From NCBI GenBank assembly GCA_963920665.1, contig OY987265.1:36337001-36401000 (forward strand): 64,000 nucleotides of DNA, given 5' to 3'. The position numbers and the translations under genes are program-made. The notes beneath the pieces were generated by a model that worked only from the letters and a program-made list of their open reading frames with translations, was not told the DNA's origin and did no database searches. This DNA is from Straminergon stramineum. Taxonomy: Eukaryota > Streptophyta > Bryopsida > Hypnales > Calliergonaceae. Below, one piece after another: positions 48,801 to 61,400 of this stretch (its first letter is position 1; each line of letters opens with the position of its first letter).

Positions 48801-49299
48801 ACAATGCCCACTTTTCATCCAACTCCTTCTTTACAATGTTCAAGGTGTTTGCCATGCATTGTTGATGCAATGGCCCAGATCTCATGGAATTTGATGCAGC
48901 AAGACTATTTGATCCGGGCAGAGGCTTTGTTTCATCAGTCACATTCTCACCCTCTCTTGTGGATGCTCCCATTGCTTCATTTTCAACGGATTGACTTGAA
49001 CTCGCCATTGAATCAAGTCTAATTGTACCACTTGGAACCGACTCCATAGATCGCATGTCCTTAGGACTCATTCGAGGCGGAACAAAGTTTGCACAATTAG
49101 CAAATCTATGTCGTACTACTTGCGGAAGGCTGAGACACACTGCCTTCTCTGACTTCGCTCTATACGTGTAGTGGGCAAAAGCATGCTCACGTTTGTAGTT
49201 GAATGTCCCATTTCAAAAAACATAGCTCACTTTGGTCCCATCCTCTGAAAAATTGTACCATGGTTCCCACTCTTTCATTTGCTTCCAAGAACTTCCCAT
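45841..49299 (-). pseudogene. hAT-family transposase (DUF659 type), decayed
   Basis: The start at 49299 (MGSSWKQMKEWEPWYNF) fits a BED-like N-terminus: KVSYVF then YKREHAFAHYTYRAKSEKA. Next comes the DUF659-type core (YGVTLCSDGWDDVTHRPLLN, QICTDNASNMLGAM, QGCMVHALDLLLEDW, HAETRFACHFL) and the hAT C-terminal dimerisation region (HKWWHRIANRALFKIDVRLL, SLTYSASSCKRN). CKRN is followed by TAG at 47438-47440 where the family has Trp. A frameshift leads to LVYIYTNSCVLRKRPGGD, then a Pro/Asn/Gly-rich and an acidic tail. Other in-frame stops lie near 49203, 48428, 48290, 48074 and 47822. The gene is dead. It diverges from the gene at 50,180 across array A2. Confidence 0.82.
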
Positions 49300-50179
49300 T
49301 GCATTTTCGATGTTTTAGGATAATGCCTTCCTTCTACCAAGTGGAAATAAAATTTGGGTATCTTATAGGACTGAGTGCAAGTAATAGCAATTAGCGCTGG
49401 AATACTACTTGAACTGATTTTGACATCACCTCAGTAGCAAACTAGGATTGTCTTCCACCCAACTAGACTCACATAAGGATCTCAAAATGAATTGAAGTCC
49501 AAGGAATAGAGGCCTAGGTAGAAAACGTAGGGAATGATGCACCTCACCATGGCTTAAATACTTTGACCTGGGAGGGGCGGGAAGTAGAGTCGCTCACCCG
49601 AGGACGTCTCACCCAAATGTGGACACAACAGGAATAGGCAGGGATACCAAGACATCATGCACATATGGTAGAGAAGGTCAGGGCGTGGACAGAAGGGGGT
49701 AGGGGGTGGATGGAAGGGGGTGGGGCGCGGACTCAAACAATTAGAGGGGGATGTCATCAACACCATGCAATCCATCCATGCCCTTGCCACGGTCCAACGT
49801 TCGCGCCCATCCGCCCACTAAAGGAAAAACGGCTGGGCGTGGACTTCACTGCCAAGGCCTAACATGCGCGCTTGGACATTCGAGTGAGGACATCATCGAT
49901 CGGACTTAGCATCCACACCCCTACCGTCTGGGCACTTGCCTGTGCACCTACGCACCCAGACACAATAAGTACCCGCCTAACAAACGTTGCTGCCCATCTA
50001 CCTCTAAATCTTGGACTTCACCTTTGAGCTCCTTGTTGGGGCATCTTCTACGTGAATCACACATTCATGCCACACATTTTGCTTGCTCAAACCTATTCTC
50101 TAGAAGTGATTAAGTAATACAATTACCCGTACATAATGAAGAGTTCTATATGATGAAGTCCTAAAAATTGTTGTGTAGT
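49300..50179. promoter_or_regulatory. Intergenic region with ACGT-type array A2
   Basis: Lies between two divergent element genes. TATTTAAG (minus, 49553-49560) could be the hAT TATA box. The array (about 49,670-49,960) has GGCGTGGACAG, GGGCGTGGACTTC, GCGCGGACTC and related units. It probably acts as a shared promoter and/or transposase-binding region; this is inference. Confidence 0.5.
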
Positions 50180-51250
50180 ATGTCCCAATCTACTGATGCA
50201 AATAGTAGTGCTCCTAGAGCAATGAGGCCTTGTGATAAGGGGAGGTCTCGCAATTGTAAGATATCCAAGAAGCACTTGCATATTCTACTTGACCCTACCA
50301 ATTGTGCTTTTCCAGGTTGGGAAAATGAACCACAACCTTGGACCCAAAAAACATGTGAAAAGTATATTGATTGGTGCCACATAGATAAAGTCTTTGCACA
50401 TCGTGAGCATAAAAAGCATTGCAAGTACTAGGTAGCAAACCTCCACCATTGTTGGGAATCTGACTTCCTTGAAAGATGCATCCAAGTATATCAACACATA
50501 TATGGCACCGCTTTTGTGGCAAAAAATGAATGTAAGCTTGTAATCTTACATATGGTATATGCGGAGGAAGAGCTGAATTGCAAAGTTGATTGGTATACTA
50601 TGAAGACATTTAGAAGCGCATTTAGAAGAGCTTCGGAGAGCATTGACATCTCGAGAGAATGAAAATTCCAAGGGCAAGGGGGGCTGTCAAAGGTGAAACA
50701 TGGTGATGAACCCATTCTAGATGCATGTGTGGACTAGTCTACAAACTTTGATGTTGACCTCAAATCCGGATGTTCGATAGAAGAGAAGGATGAAAAGATG
50801 AATACTCTTAGGAGTATTGAAGTCGAACGGTTTTTGAAAGAGGTACTACAAGTAGAAGACATCAAATGTGTTGACCTTGGAATGGGAGAAAGAGGAATTG
50901 ATAACATGGTATCAGGGCCATCGTTTAATCTGTCAATATCTATTGCCCAACGCCTAGTTGAACTAGACAAGTGGGACCAAGAACTACTTAGGCTTTCCCC
51001 AAAAAATACAACATGCCTCCCTACACTCGGTAAAGAATTATTACATTCAATGGGCAAGGAAATGGAGAAGCCTATTGAAGGCAATGAGACACTATTGAAA
51101 AAGATTAAAGCCTTAGAGATTGAACTTGAACAACAAAAACAACATCATTGTTCTCAGACAGAAACCTTAATGAGAGATTTCAGTATTAGAGAGAAAGCAT
51201 ATGAGAAAAGGATTGAGGACCTTCAGTGTGCGCAAGGCCATTCAGAATAA
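50180..51250 (+). pseudogene. Element-associated coiled-coil protein, family X copy 1
   Basis: A single frame of 357 codons with three internal stops (TAG 50428, TGA near 50659, TAG near 50737) and no frameshift. It starts MSQSTDANSSAPRAM. The N-terminal region has HLHILLDPTNCAFPGW and KYIDWCHIDKVF, matching LHNPTKLAFKVWED and YIEWCHINKAF at 58,090-58,190 (minus). The C-terminal third is a coiled coil (LLKKIKALEIELEQQKQ). It lacks the RING-like end of the second copy. I do not recognise the family. It sits head-to-head with the hAT transposase across array A2, so it may be an accessory gene of that element. Confidence 0.65.
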
Positions 51251-51839
51251 GCATGAAATTTGTGCAATGATCACCCAATCATGATAATTATTGTATTTTT
51301 GAGATACATATAGGAGCATAGGAACATTGTATATTTGTACATAGGATTTAGGAAAACTTTTTGGAGCATTTAGTCATTTACGACTAACTACTTGTACATG
51401 TTTTGACATGCAAACATTCCCTATAGTTGAGAAGTAATATTAGGCTCAAATGCCACCCTCCTTTACTTTGTTCTCCATCATATTTGTAAACAAATTACTA
51501 AAGCATATATTCCTTATTGTACATGTGTAATGTGTTGGCCTATCCATGAACATTTTTCATTCATGAGGAATACAAATTGAAAAAAGGATTCCATAGATGC
51601 CTTAGCCTACCCCAAATGAAAGTGTTCTTGCAAACCAAATTATTCTTTTTTAGCATTTTATATGGATGCCTTAAACTAATAATTTCAAGGATTTAGAAGA
51701 AAAGGCTCACAATTTGGGATGCTTCAGCGTTGAGATTGGGGCATGAATGAAGGGCCCCAGAAGAGGGGCCCCCTACATTACATCGAGCTAGGGACATTGG
51801 GTGAATAGAACCAAGGACGTGGCCTTTTCAGTTCCCTAT
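51251..51839. other. Intergenic
   Basis: Probable 3' flank of the family X copy. No gene seen. Confidence 0.45.
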
Positions 51840-52085
51840 TGTGTGGGCACGGATGTATAAGTTAGTCGTGGACGTCTAGGCGCAGACGCTGAGAGGAAGA
51901 AATTAGAAGTTGGGGCCTTTCCAGTTCCTTCTTGCCAGGGTGCGGATGCTGGCGTCAAGCGTAGACATTGAGAAGAAGAAATCAGAAGTTGGGGCCTTTC
52001 TAGTTCTTTCTTGCCACGGCACAGACATTGGTGTGAGGTGTAGACGTCTAGGCGCAAACGCTGGCGCAACAGCAAACTCAAAGGG
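51840..52085 (+). repeat. ACGT-type repeat array A3
   Basis: Contains TCGTGGACGTCTAGGCGCAG, GGTGCGGATGCTGGCG and TGTAGACGTCTAGGCGC units. A block of about 78 bp (GAAGAAAT(T/C)AGAAGTTGGGG ...) occurs twice in tandem (about 51,895 and 51,975). Confidence 0.7.
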
Positions 52086-52310
52086 CTTTTCAAATGGTCT
52101 TTGGGCCATGGGATCCTAAACCTCTCTAAGGAAAGAGGGGAGAACTTCAATGCTACCAAACCCTTGTTGTACTATAGACAAGATCTACAAGTACATGACG
52201 GTCAAATGGCCTAATTAAATACCTCACCTACTTCACTTTGAAAAGGAGTTGGGGGGGGGGGGGGAATGCATTCCCTCTCTTGGGTCCTACCTTTCCATGT
52301 GTTGTTTTCT
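51885..52310 (+). repeat. Direct repeat R, copy 1
   Basis: Matches 53,510-53,830 about 1.5 kb away. Shared stretches include CTCAAAGGGCTTTTCAAATG, TACTATAGACAAGATCTACA and GATTCCCTCTCTT-like sequence. Well over 90% identity over the best 170 bp. Confidence 0.8.
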
Positions 52311-52459
52311 CAAAACCATTTGCAAACTTCTTCTCCTTTTTTGTTTCTTTGAAAAGAAAAATGGAACAAGCCATTGCATTCGCACTCGCCAACTTCTATC
52401 TCCAATCAAACAATGGGCACTTAAAGGGGGTACTTTCACTAATAAAAAATCTATTGCAT

Positions 52460-53270
52460 TAGAAGTAAAGATTCATTCTTGTTTTAACTTGATTCATTTA
52501 ATTGTGGGAATACAAAAGAAGGGACTAAGCGAAAGGCTCTTGAATTATTGAACCAATAATTTCAACAATCGTAGGGAAGGTAATTCCTTGCTGAAGCTTG
52601 CATCACTTAATTGTGGGAATAAAAAAGGGAGAGACTAATGGGGAGGCTCTTGATTCATTAAATATTTTTTTTCATTCAATCAATTACATTTTTTCCCATT
52701 GTAGGAGTCAAGGTTATTATTTTCTTGCCTAAGCTTGGATCATCCTCTCCATAGAATTGGAAAAGAAGGGGTTACACTTGATCATTTATTTCTTTTGTTT
52801 ATACAAAAGAAGAAGAGGGGTGGGATGGGGTGGGGGCTTCATCCATTTACATTTTTTTTTCTACTGAAGAAGTGAAGCTTAATTCTCATCTAAGTTGAAA
52901 TCATTTAATTGTGGGATTGCAAATGAGAAGGGGACACTTTAATGAATTGTCTATTTTTTTCAACAATACAAGTGGAACTTCATTCTAGCCCACCCTAAAA
53001 TCATTGAATTATGGGACTTGAAAAGGTGAGTGAACACTTGAATCATTGATTTATTTTTTCCACAATAGAAATGAATCTTATTTCTTGCCTAAGCTTACTT
53101 TTTCTTTTAATTGTGGGAATAGAAAAGAAGGAACTAAAGGGGAGGCTATTGATTCATTTTACCTTTTTCTACCATCAACAGAAATGAAGCTTCATTCTTG
53201 CATGAGCTTGGTCCAACATTGATTTGTGAAAATAGATAAGAAGGGAATAAATGAGGAACGCTTACATATA
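52460..53270 (+). repeat. Degenerate tandem repeat, unit about 115-140 bp, seven copies
   Basis: Each unit has an ATTCTTGCCTAAGCTTG-like start, a TTTAATTGTGGGAATAGAAA core, an AAGGGACTAA/GGGGAGGCTC segment and a T-rich TTTTTTCAACAAT end. Cores lie near 52,497, 52,608, 52,752, 52,907, 52,998, 53,110 and 53,222. Confidence 0.75.
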
Positions 53271-53509
53271 ACCATGAAAACACTTTAATCGTATGTTTGT
53301 TGAGAACTCCTTGAAATATTTTTTGCTTCTCAAGCATTTGTCCAATTAATTTTTCCAACCAAAGAATAAGGCTTTGAGTGTCCTAGGGTTTAGGATTTAG
53401 GGTCTACTAGGGTTCAACCTTGACGAGAGACAATGCATCTTTTCCAAGAGTGAGTTATTCAATTGGATAGTCCATTCGTTTCCAGTTAGGCACGGACATG
53501 TGGGTGTGG

Positions 53510-53830
53510 ATGATGAGAGGAAGAAATCAAAAGTTTGAGCCTTTCCAGGTCCTTCCTGCCAGGGTGCGGACACTAGCGTAGCGAAAAACTCAAAGGGCTT
53601 TTCAAATGGTCTTTGGGCCATGGGATCTTGAACCTCTCCAAGGAAAGAGGGGAGCACTTCAATGTTGCCAACCCCTTGTTGTACTATAGACAAGATCTAC
53701 AAGTACATGACGGTCAAATGGCCTCATTAATTACCTCATTTACCTCAATACAACTTGCACTAGCGTTGAGGCCTCATGGGCAAAATGGATTCCCTCTCTT
53801 TTGGCCTAACTTACTATGTGGGAGTGCCTC
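53510..53830 (+). repeat. Direct repeat R, copy 2 (with ACGT-type array A4)
   Basis: Second copy of the repeat at 51,885-52,310. The preceding 53,490-53,580 has GGCACGGACATGTGGGTGTGG-type units. Confidence 0.8.
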
Positions 53831-54009
53831 ACAAGCCATCGGCATCTTGAATTTTAATGGAAAAATGAAGAAATGGTTGGGAAATTTCAATTTAATAATT
53901 CAAAAAAGAAATATTTTTTCAATCGTTCAATGTGTGGAGAAGGAATTATTGGGGATGATCCAATGAAGGTAGCACTTTTCTATTTTTTTGACACCGGAAA
54001 TTGCCAAAT

Positions 54010-54310
54010 TGGATGTGTACTTGTGTTAGTTGTGTAGGTATATTTCTCATATGGGAATTTTTATTTAATTCATGAAGGTGTGATGAAGGGATTTAGAAGA
54101 GGGCACTTCCTTCTCGATTTTTTTTAAAAGAATTTGGATGTAGAGTTTATGTTATCTTAGGGACTTTTCATTTAGTTGTTGAATGTGTGAAGAAGGGATA
54201 TAGTGGGGTCAAGGCCAATTCCTCCACATTTTTCCAATTTGAATGTAGATTTATATTCTTTTAGGGAATTTCTTATTTAGTCATTGAATGTGAAAAGATA
54301 GGGTTCATAC
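54010..54310 (+). repeat. Tandem repeat, unit about 110 bp, three copies
   Basis: Copies share GGATGTAGA-TTTATATT, TTAGGGA(A/C)TTT, ATTTAGT(T/C)(G/A)TTGAATGTG and GAAGAAGGGAT. A fourth copy lies apart at about 55,305-55,390. Confidence 0.7.
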
Positions 54311-56399
54311 TTGAAGCATGAAGTGGACCTAATGTTTCTTCTTCAAATTTTTTATAGCAAATTCTTGATACAGTGAAAAAGATCTCATTATTTTAGAAAC
54401 TAGGATCTAAGGCTCTTAGAGTAATAAGTTTACATACTTGTTGCAATTTTTTATTTTCAAAATTTGAATGTGAAAAGTAAGAACAAAATAAATCTAGAAA
54501 ATGTAGTCCAGTAGAAAAAAGGGAACAAATATAATGTTTTTCTAATGGAAGGAGTAGTAGAGATGCCAAGAAACAATTTTCTACACATTTATAGTCTTTA
54601 TTGTATACAAATAAATAGGAAGTGGAGAAGTTTTTGAACTTTTTTTCAACAATTTCAAAAATAAAATCTTCAACCTATTGCGACAAAGAATACAAAATAA
54701 TTAGAATGAAGCCAAATCCCTCGAAGTCGATGCTATAAATATGAAAATAATATCAATACATTCAATAGTTAAATTTATAAAGTTGACTCATGTGAATTTT
54801 TAAATATTTTTTTGGATCCAATTTGTTGAATATCCTCTTTTTACTTCTACTTCAATTTTGAAAATGTGTACAACACTTCAAAAGTACAAATTTCAGAGAT
54901 TTTTGTATTTTCAAGTTTTGAAAAAAAGAAATTCCTAGATTCACTTTAGATTCGAAGACAATATTTTTTGGGTGTAGAAAAGAATTATTTGTCTTCTCTA
55001 AATTTTTCTTCCAAAATCTATTTCTTTAGCCTATGAAGTTAATCATCCAAAGTTGTTATAAATTTATAATGTAAAAATGAAAGTGTCAAAAATTTCCACC
55101 ATTAATTCCTTGTATAGTAGACAAAGTGATCTTTGTTTTTGTATGGTTTAAGTAAAACATTTCAGGTACATTTTGGACTTTGGGTTGCCCAAAAGAATAA
55201 AGGGGTATAATTCTTTGAAAATCTTCATTGTCACAAAGTTGTTGGGCAATGGGCATTGAGGGCTTAAAAGGGGGGAGGGGGGCATTTTCTTCCCTATTTT
55301 TTTTTAATTTGGATGTACAATTTGTATTTCCTTAGGGATTTTTTCATGTAGTTGTTGAATGTGTGAAGAAGGGATTAATAGAAATGCTTTGATAGCCTTA
55401 TTTCATTTCATTCTTTTTACTGATTGCTAATATTAATTCTAAAAATCTTCAAGGGAATTGTTAAATCCTTCATGAATATTTCGTGTGCAAACAAAAATTG
55501 TTTATTGATAATTTGAAAATCATATGCAATTTCTAGTTTAATGTAATGAAAATGTAGGATTTGTATTTTCATAATATGGAATTGCCTACATTGTGCTTGT
55601 ACACAATGTTTTATGAGTTAGCAATGGACCCAATCTTGTTTAGGTGAATTAATACAAAGTAGATATTGGAAAAGAAGAAAGAAATGTAAGAGGGTCATTA
55701 TTTCTTTAAGTACTTATGAAACAAGTGAATCCAAAAATCACATGTGTACATATTTAGATAGAAACTTGAAAAAGTGTATATATATTTCATATGTGTCATA
55801 CAATACAAAATTGGAAAAATGCATGACATGGTCACTATGTGAATATTCTATTTAACGCTATATAAGTGTATGTAGTTAATAATAGTGAAGCCGAAATACT
55901 ACGTGCCTTTATAATGCTAAATTCTATTACATTGTACTTGCTACTAACCACAACACATGGAAGTACACCTAGTCAACATTCATAGGGTGGTGTGTTGTGT
56001 CGCTTGGGTTGGCCTCGTTGTCATGAGTCCCCTCTTCCACAACTAGGTCTTCGTCTAGTCCTAAACGAAGTCTTCAAGCACTAGACCGTGTTCTTCTTGT
56101 TGGCCCATCTTCCTCCAATATAGCCTGTAGGATTTGTGAGAGCTTCAATTCTTGAAGAGCTTGATGTGTTGAACTGTTGATGGAGTGTGTTGCTCGAGCA
56201 AAAAGTCCATCCCATCGTTCTTAAAAATTTCTCTCCACTTTGATTCTGACATCTGCAACAACACTCAAGGGTCGGGCATCTCTAATTTGTCATCCTCCAT
56301 GATACGAAATCTGTTATCATCGGTGATTTGAACTCCATCAATGCCCCAAAACAATTGTTTGGGATGGGGTCCAAATTTGAATTTTTGATGGGCCTCGTC
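54311..56399. other. AT-rich intergenic
   Basis: No gene seen apart from the isolated tandem-repeat unit at 55,305-55,390. Confidence 0.5.
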
Positions 56400-58287
56400 C
56401 TAATGTCCATTGAAGCATTGGAAGGAAAAATTTCTTTTTCCTTGACTGAACTTGTCCTTCATTGGAATCAATTTACGGCACACCCTTTCTAATTCATCAG
56501 GATTGTTCTCCCAACACGATTCAGTGGAGAGCACCGGCTTTTGCAAAGAGTGGATGTTGTGTTGCCAACTCCTCACCAAGTTTGTTCCCCATTTTTCAAG
56601 ATGCTCAGGGGCATTCAAAATGTTGAATTCCCAATCAGGTGGCATATGAAACTAAGCCACACAATTCGTACAAGCATTTGTGGAAAGGAGCCTTGCATAG
56701 TGAGCACCGTTGCCGAGTGATCATCAAGCTTATTAAGAAAAATGGATGGTAGAGATGTTCGCATGTGCCCAAATGTATTCCACCTTCAGGACCAAATGGA
56801 TTTAAACATATAGGGCACTTACTACCGTCTGACATGAAGCTAAAAGGATTTGGCTACAACAACATTGGATTGCCTTCTTTATCCAAGGCAGTTGAAATTT
56901 GATATTCAAAATCAAAATTGTGTTGGGACCAATCAATGATGGTGTGTCCACCACTAGTGGTTTTTGTTGCCATAGTTTCCATGTTGAAGAGGTCATCCAT
57001 GTGGGCCCATGATGTTAAATCGAAGACCCTTTCTTGATTGTTCTCCATATCCTTGTTGGAAATCTTATGGAATTCTTTATTCATTTGTCGAGTCCTATCC
57101 ACGGTGAAGATGCATGCCAATTTCCACTGGTTATATTGCTCTAATACTGTGTCCAAACGACCTTTGAGGATGACATTCTTCGCACACAAGTCTATCAATT
57201 CTTTGTTATTGTGGTTGGTGATGCCCTCAAGTTCTTCCACCAATAGTACATCTATAGTGGTAGGTAATTCACCAAATGATAGAGAATCATCCAGTGTTAA
57301 GATGGATGCACCAGCTTGTATTTCTTGTGAAGGAGTTTGGAAAATTGGTGCAAGGTCTTGGACTTCCCCTCATAGATCACGACCCTCATTTGTCATCGTA
57401 GTAGCTTTTAGCGCACATCGAAGGTCATCCATGTCACATTGTTGTTGCACAATGAGATTGTTCTTCACTTCTAGTTCTTCATTCAACTTGTGTATATCTT
57501 CATAAAGAACATGCATCTCAACACGATTTTCTTCCAATTCAATCTTCAAATTGGTGATAGTATCTGCAGTAGTAGCATAAGCAATTCCCGTCATTGGCTC
57601 ATCTTCTTCGGCCACCAACACATCATCAAAAGCTTCATCTATGGTTGCAGGTGGGGCCCTCCTTTTCTTTGCACGAAGTTGTGTTCTATGGTTTAATGGA
57701 CATGGTGGAGTATGAAACCCATCTGAGTCGGTATCTGTATCAAAGTTTGCAGTGACAAATGTATTGGGTGGTTCAACCATCGTCTTGATTTTGCCCAATC
57801 CGCCTTGTGGATACTTTCCCACACTTGTTGGAATGAATCCATTGTCTAGGATAGGAATTTTTACATTGTTGCCTAGAGCCTTCAAGGTCAACTAGTCTAC
57901 TCTCTTCTCTAGCTTCACTTTAGCATGAACACCTCGTCCAATGAAGAGATTTACTTCATTTTGTTTGATAGTGGGGTGGTCATACAAGACCTGGTATACT
58001 TCAATGCATCGATTTTTGAAAGCATCGTCAATGCAGTGCTTTAAGTTTGTCTTATGGAAGTGTCAATGGTAGTTGTGTTGTACTTCCGGGAAGGCCTTGT
58101 TGATGTGGCACCACTCGATGTATTGAGCATAGTCTTCAAAAGTCCATGGCTTAGGTACGTCCTCCCAGACCTTGAAGGCAAGTTTTGTCGGATTGTGGAG
58201 AACATGAAGCCGTTTTCGATGTTTTTGCCCTTGTCGTTGTTGTGTCTTGTCTCATTCATTCTTCGTCATTGGCGCTGTTGTCGCCAT
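56400..58287 (-). pseudogene. Element-associated protein with RING-like finger, family X copy 2
   Basis: ATG at 58287 (MATTAPMTKNE), with a frameshift soon after. The shared family X region follows (LHNPTKLAFKVWED, YAQYIEWCHINKAF, HCIDDAFKNRCIEVYQ), then an acidic stretch, a coiled coil (ITNLKIELEENRVEMHVLYE; near 57,400-57,600), a second helical region (57,243-56,900), and a Cys/His finger at 56,813-56,690: CPIC...TCEHLYH...CSLC. The RING Cys normally found after HxxHxx is Phe (HPFF), so one zinc ligand is missing. A conserved-looking C-terminal block (DWEFNILNAPEHLEKWG) ends at 56,400 after another frameshift. Internal stops lie near 57,370 and 56,854. Function unknown; an accessory or E3-like role is speculation. 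Confidence 0.65.
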
Positions 58288-58418
58288 TATGTAAAGAAAG
58301 TTGAAAAATCCGATAGTTGGAAATCAAAAGTAGACCCCACACAACACACACACACAGCTCAATGAAAAAGTGGATGAATTGAGAGTATGTGAGGCGGTGT
58401 GCAATGGGGCAGGGACGG

Positions 58419-58428
58419 CTTTATATAG
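58419..58428 (-). promoter_or_regulatory. TATA box of family X copy 2
   Basis: CTATATAAAG on the minus strand, about 130 bp upstream of the ATG. Confidence 0.65.
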
Positions 58429-58456
58429 TCGGTTGGCAAGTGGCGTGGGCACAAGG

Positions 58457-61400
58457 TGTTGCGAGATGAAAACTCAGAATCCACCGGGTTAGTATAAAAT
58501 AGTTTTATAATAGTATAGAATTTTTCAAAATTTCCAATAAGGAAACAAAATTAGAATCCTCTTAGTCTAGACATCGCATTAAGGTTGAGAGGATGATCTA
58601 GGTGTTTCGTAAAGGGATCCAAGACAGATCCGGATTCCGGAAACCCGGATAGCAACAACCTATGGTCTAGAGTTCTAGTCTAGGAATCTAGGGAACCATT
58701 ATGGGTAGACGGTCCACTTTTGGAACGGTCGATAGGATGACAGGTACTTAACCCTATCACTCCCATTTCTTCTTCCTCTTTCTTCCGCAATAGTTTTTGT
58801 GCTCGTATAGTTGAGAGAAAGAGTGGTGAGATAGTAATCGTTTCAGGAGCTACTAATTGTTTAGATCTGAGCATTAGTTCTAGTTTTCAATGGCGGAGGG
58901 AGATATCCGGAAACCCTTAGTGACGGCACAGATGGTTTGTCCAACCATTCCGGAAAGGCTGAGAGAACGGTCGCAACTAGAAGATGACTTGAGTGAGATA
59001 GAATGTGTCAGCCTATTCTTGAGGCCATGGACTGTGAAGAGTAATTGAATGATTCAGGAGCACATTGTAGGAGCTCTAAATCAGTATGAGTTGACAATGA
59101 AGGGGCAACTCGGAACCTGGACAAATGAGGTTTGGACCAAGCTATACGGATTCCTCAAGAAGGGATCCGGATTAGCCTCCTGAAGAGATAAGTTCGCGGT
59201 AGGAAAATTTAGGAATGCAACCCATTCCGAAGAGGGGTATGCCATCAGCGACTATCTAGATGTGAGGCAAAAGCAAGTCCTAGAGTTTCTTATCCCGATC
59301 TTGTATCTGGAAAAGTCTACCCGAATTATGGTTACAAGAGCCAACACCATTTTTGGTGCCATGGAGGGTAGACCAGTCAACTGGGGGAAAGTTATTGGAG
59401 TAGTAGTCTCCAAGCTTGCTGACAATGTAGGAAAGGCAAAGACCAACCCAATTGGTCCATACTTGTTCCACCTCTACCATCATGCGGAACTTTTGAGTGA
59501 TGCAAAAATGATAGAGTACACCACTAGATCCACCATCCTACATTACGGCCTCACAAATGAAGTGGAGGCAGAACAACCGACATTTGAAGAAGACGAAGAG
59601 TTGGAAGAGGAGTAGCTCATGGATCGGAGATGAAGGAAATCCACCAATCCGACTTCACGAGGAAAACTCCCTGCTCATGAGAAGGTTCCAGATGAGCCAA
59701 AGGAAGACATTTCCAGGTTCTTCAAAACCAGATTCAACTAGGTCTTGTAGGCGTAGGAGTACCATGAGAACTTGGTCGACATTCTGAAGAGGATCAGCAA
59801 GGAGTTGAAGGTCGAGCCAGAGGACATACTCGATGCCGTGAAGAAACTTTTGAATCCAGAAAAACTGGGACGGAAGGAGAAGCAGATTGAAAGTCTAGAG
59901 AAGGAGAAGACAAACCTTCAAGCTAGATTGAGTTGGGCACAAGGGGAGTTAGCCACAGCAAAGCAGAGGGAGAAGGAAGCTCTACAGTTGGTCAAGAATC
60001 TATCCGGTTTGGTGGATAGACCCGCAGATCTCGTTGTCAAGGCCTCTCTAGTCCAAAACTAGCTAGTAGAGGAAGGACATCTCACCGGATCCAAGGTGGT
60101 CCGGATCTTGGTGGACTTCTCATCGAGGATGGATTCTGTACTGGAAGAGATGCACCAGCTCTAGGGGTGGATTGATCCGGACCGTGTCATGGATTTTTCC
60201 CACTTTCCGGAAATCCACTTTGATACGGAAACTCTAGTGAAGTTGACAACATCACTACCACTACCGGCTAGATCGAAAGTCCCTAGGAAGACTCTTCGAC
60301 ATTCAACCAAGCCCTTCTCAACTCAGCTAGAGAAGACCATCTAGGGGAGCATGAAGATAGCGCAAGAGCCAGCCAAGCAACCGAACGCAGCACAAAAGTT
60401 AGCGCCACCGAAAGTTACCATCTTGCCACCGATTCCAACAATCTGTCTTCCTAAGAAGGAAACCCTTCAGACACCCAAGTTACTAACCCGTAGTGACTTG
60501 GCGGTCCGGATTGGAGGACTGATGAATCTGGCCCGTATTCATCCGGAAGGTTTTGAGCACATGTAGCAGTCTCAACCGAGGAAGGAGAGGACCCCCATCG
60601 TTTTGGATGACACCTCTCAAAAAGAGAAGAAGACAAGAGGGAGGTCACTTAGATTGAGAAATCTGAGGAAGAGGAGTACCAAACCAGATCAAAGGAGGAG
60701 GACATGGAAGAAGAATACTCACCTCCGGAAATCCAGAAGATCCAGACCCGAGCAGCGTTGAGGATGACTCCAGTGAAAGCGACCCCGAAAGTGACTCCGA
60801 GGGCATCCATCCGGGCACCATCAAGATAAGGTGGGAGCAGTCAAAAGAAGGTGCGAAAGGTGAAGTAGTTAGGGTTTTAGTTAGTTAGGATTTGAATTTT
60901 GAATTTGACCTGGGTTTCCAAGCGTGGGCCCAGATTCCAGATTTGTAGGATCTGACTTTTCTGGATTTCTCGGGAAGTCTGTGATTGGTCATCTAGATTT
61001 TCGGGTGGCTTTTTGGCTTTGGGTTTTTTGGGCTTTTAAGTGAGGGGTAGGTTTGTTGCCCTCTCATTCCATCCTAGCGCTTATAGTTGGTATCTTGTCA
61101 TCCTTTCTTTAATCTGAGCCACCAAGTGGACATTCAGGAATTGATTTGTCGTATATTCAATTTTCCTATGTTTGTTTGTAAGAGCGTTGAAGTGTAAGAG
61201 AGAGGAGGAGGAAAGGAGGAATCTAGATTTGAGGTGACTAGATCTAATTTGGGAGGGAACATTTGTGACATAGTTTAGGCTTGTAAATACAATCTTGTGT
61301 GTAGTGCCTTTAAAATACTGGAACAGAAATCCGGCAAGGAGTGGCGTGGGTGCGAGTCCGGAATACCAGGAAGGGTTCCATGTGGAAATAAGCAACCACT

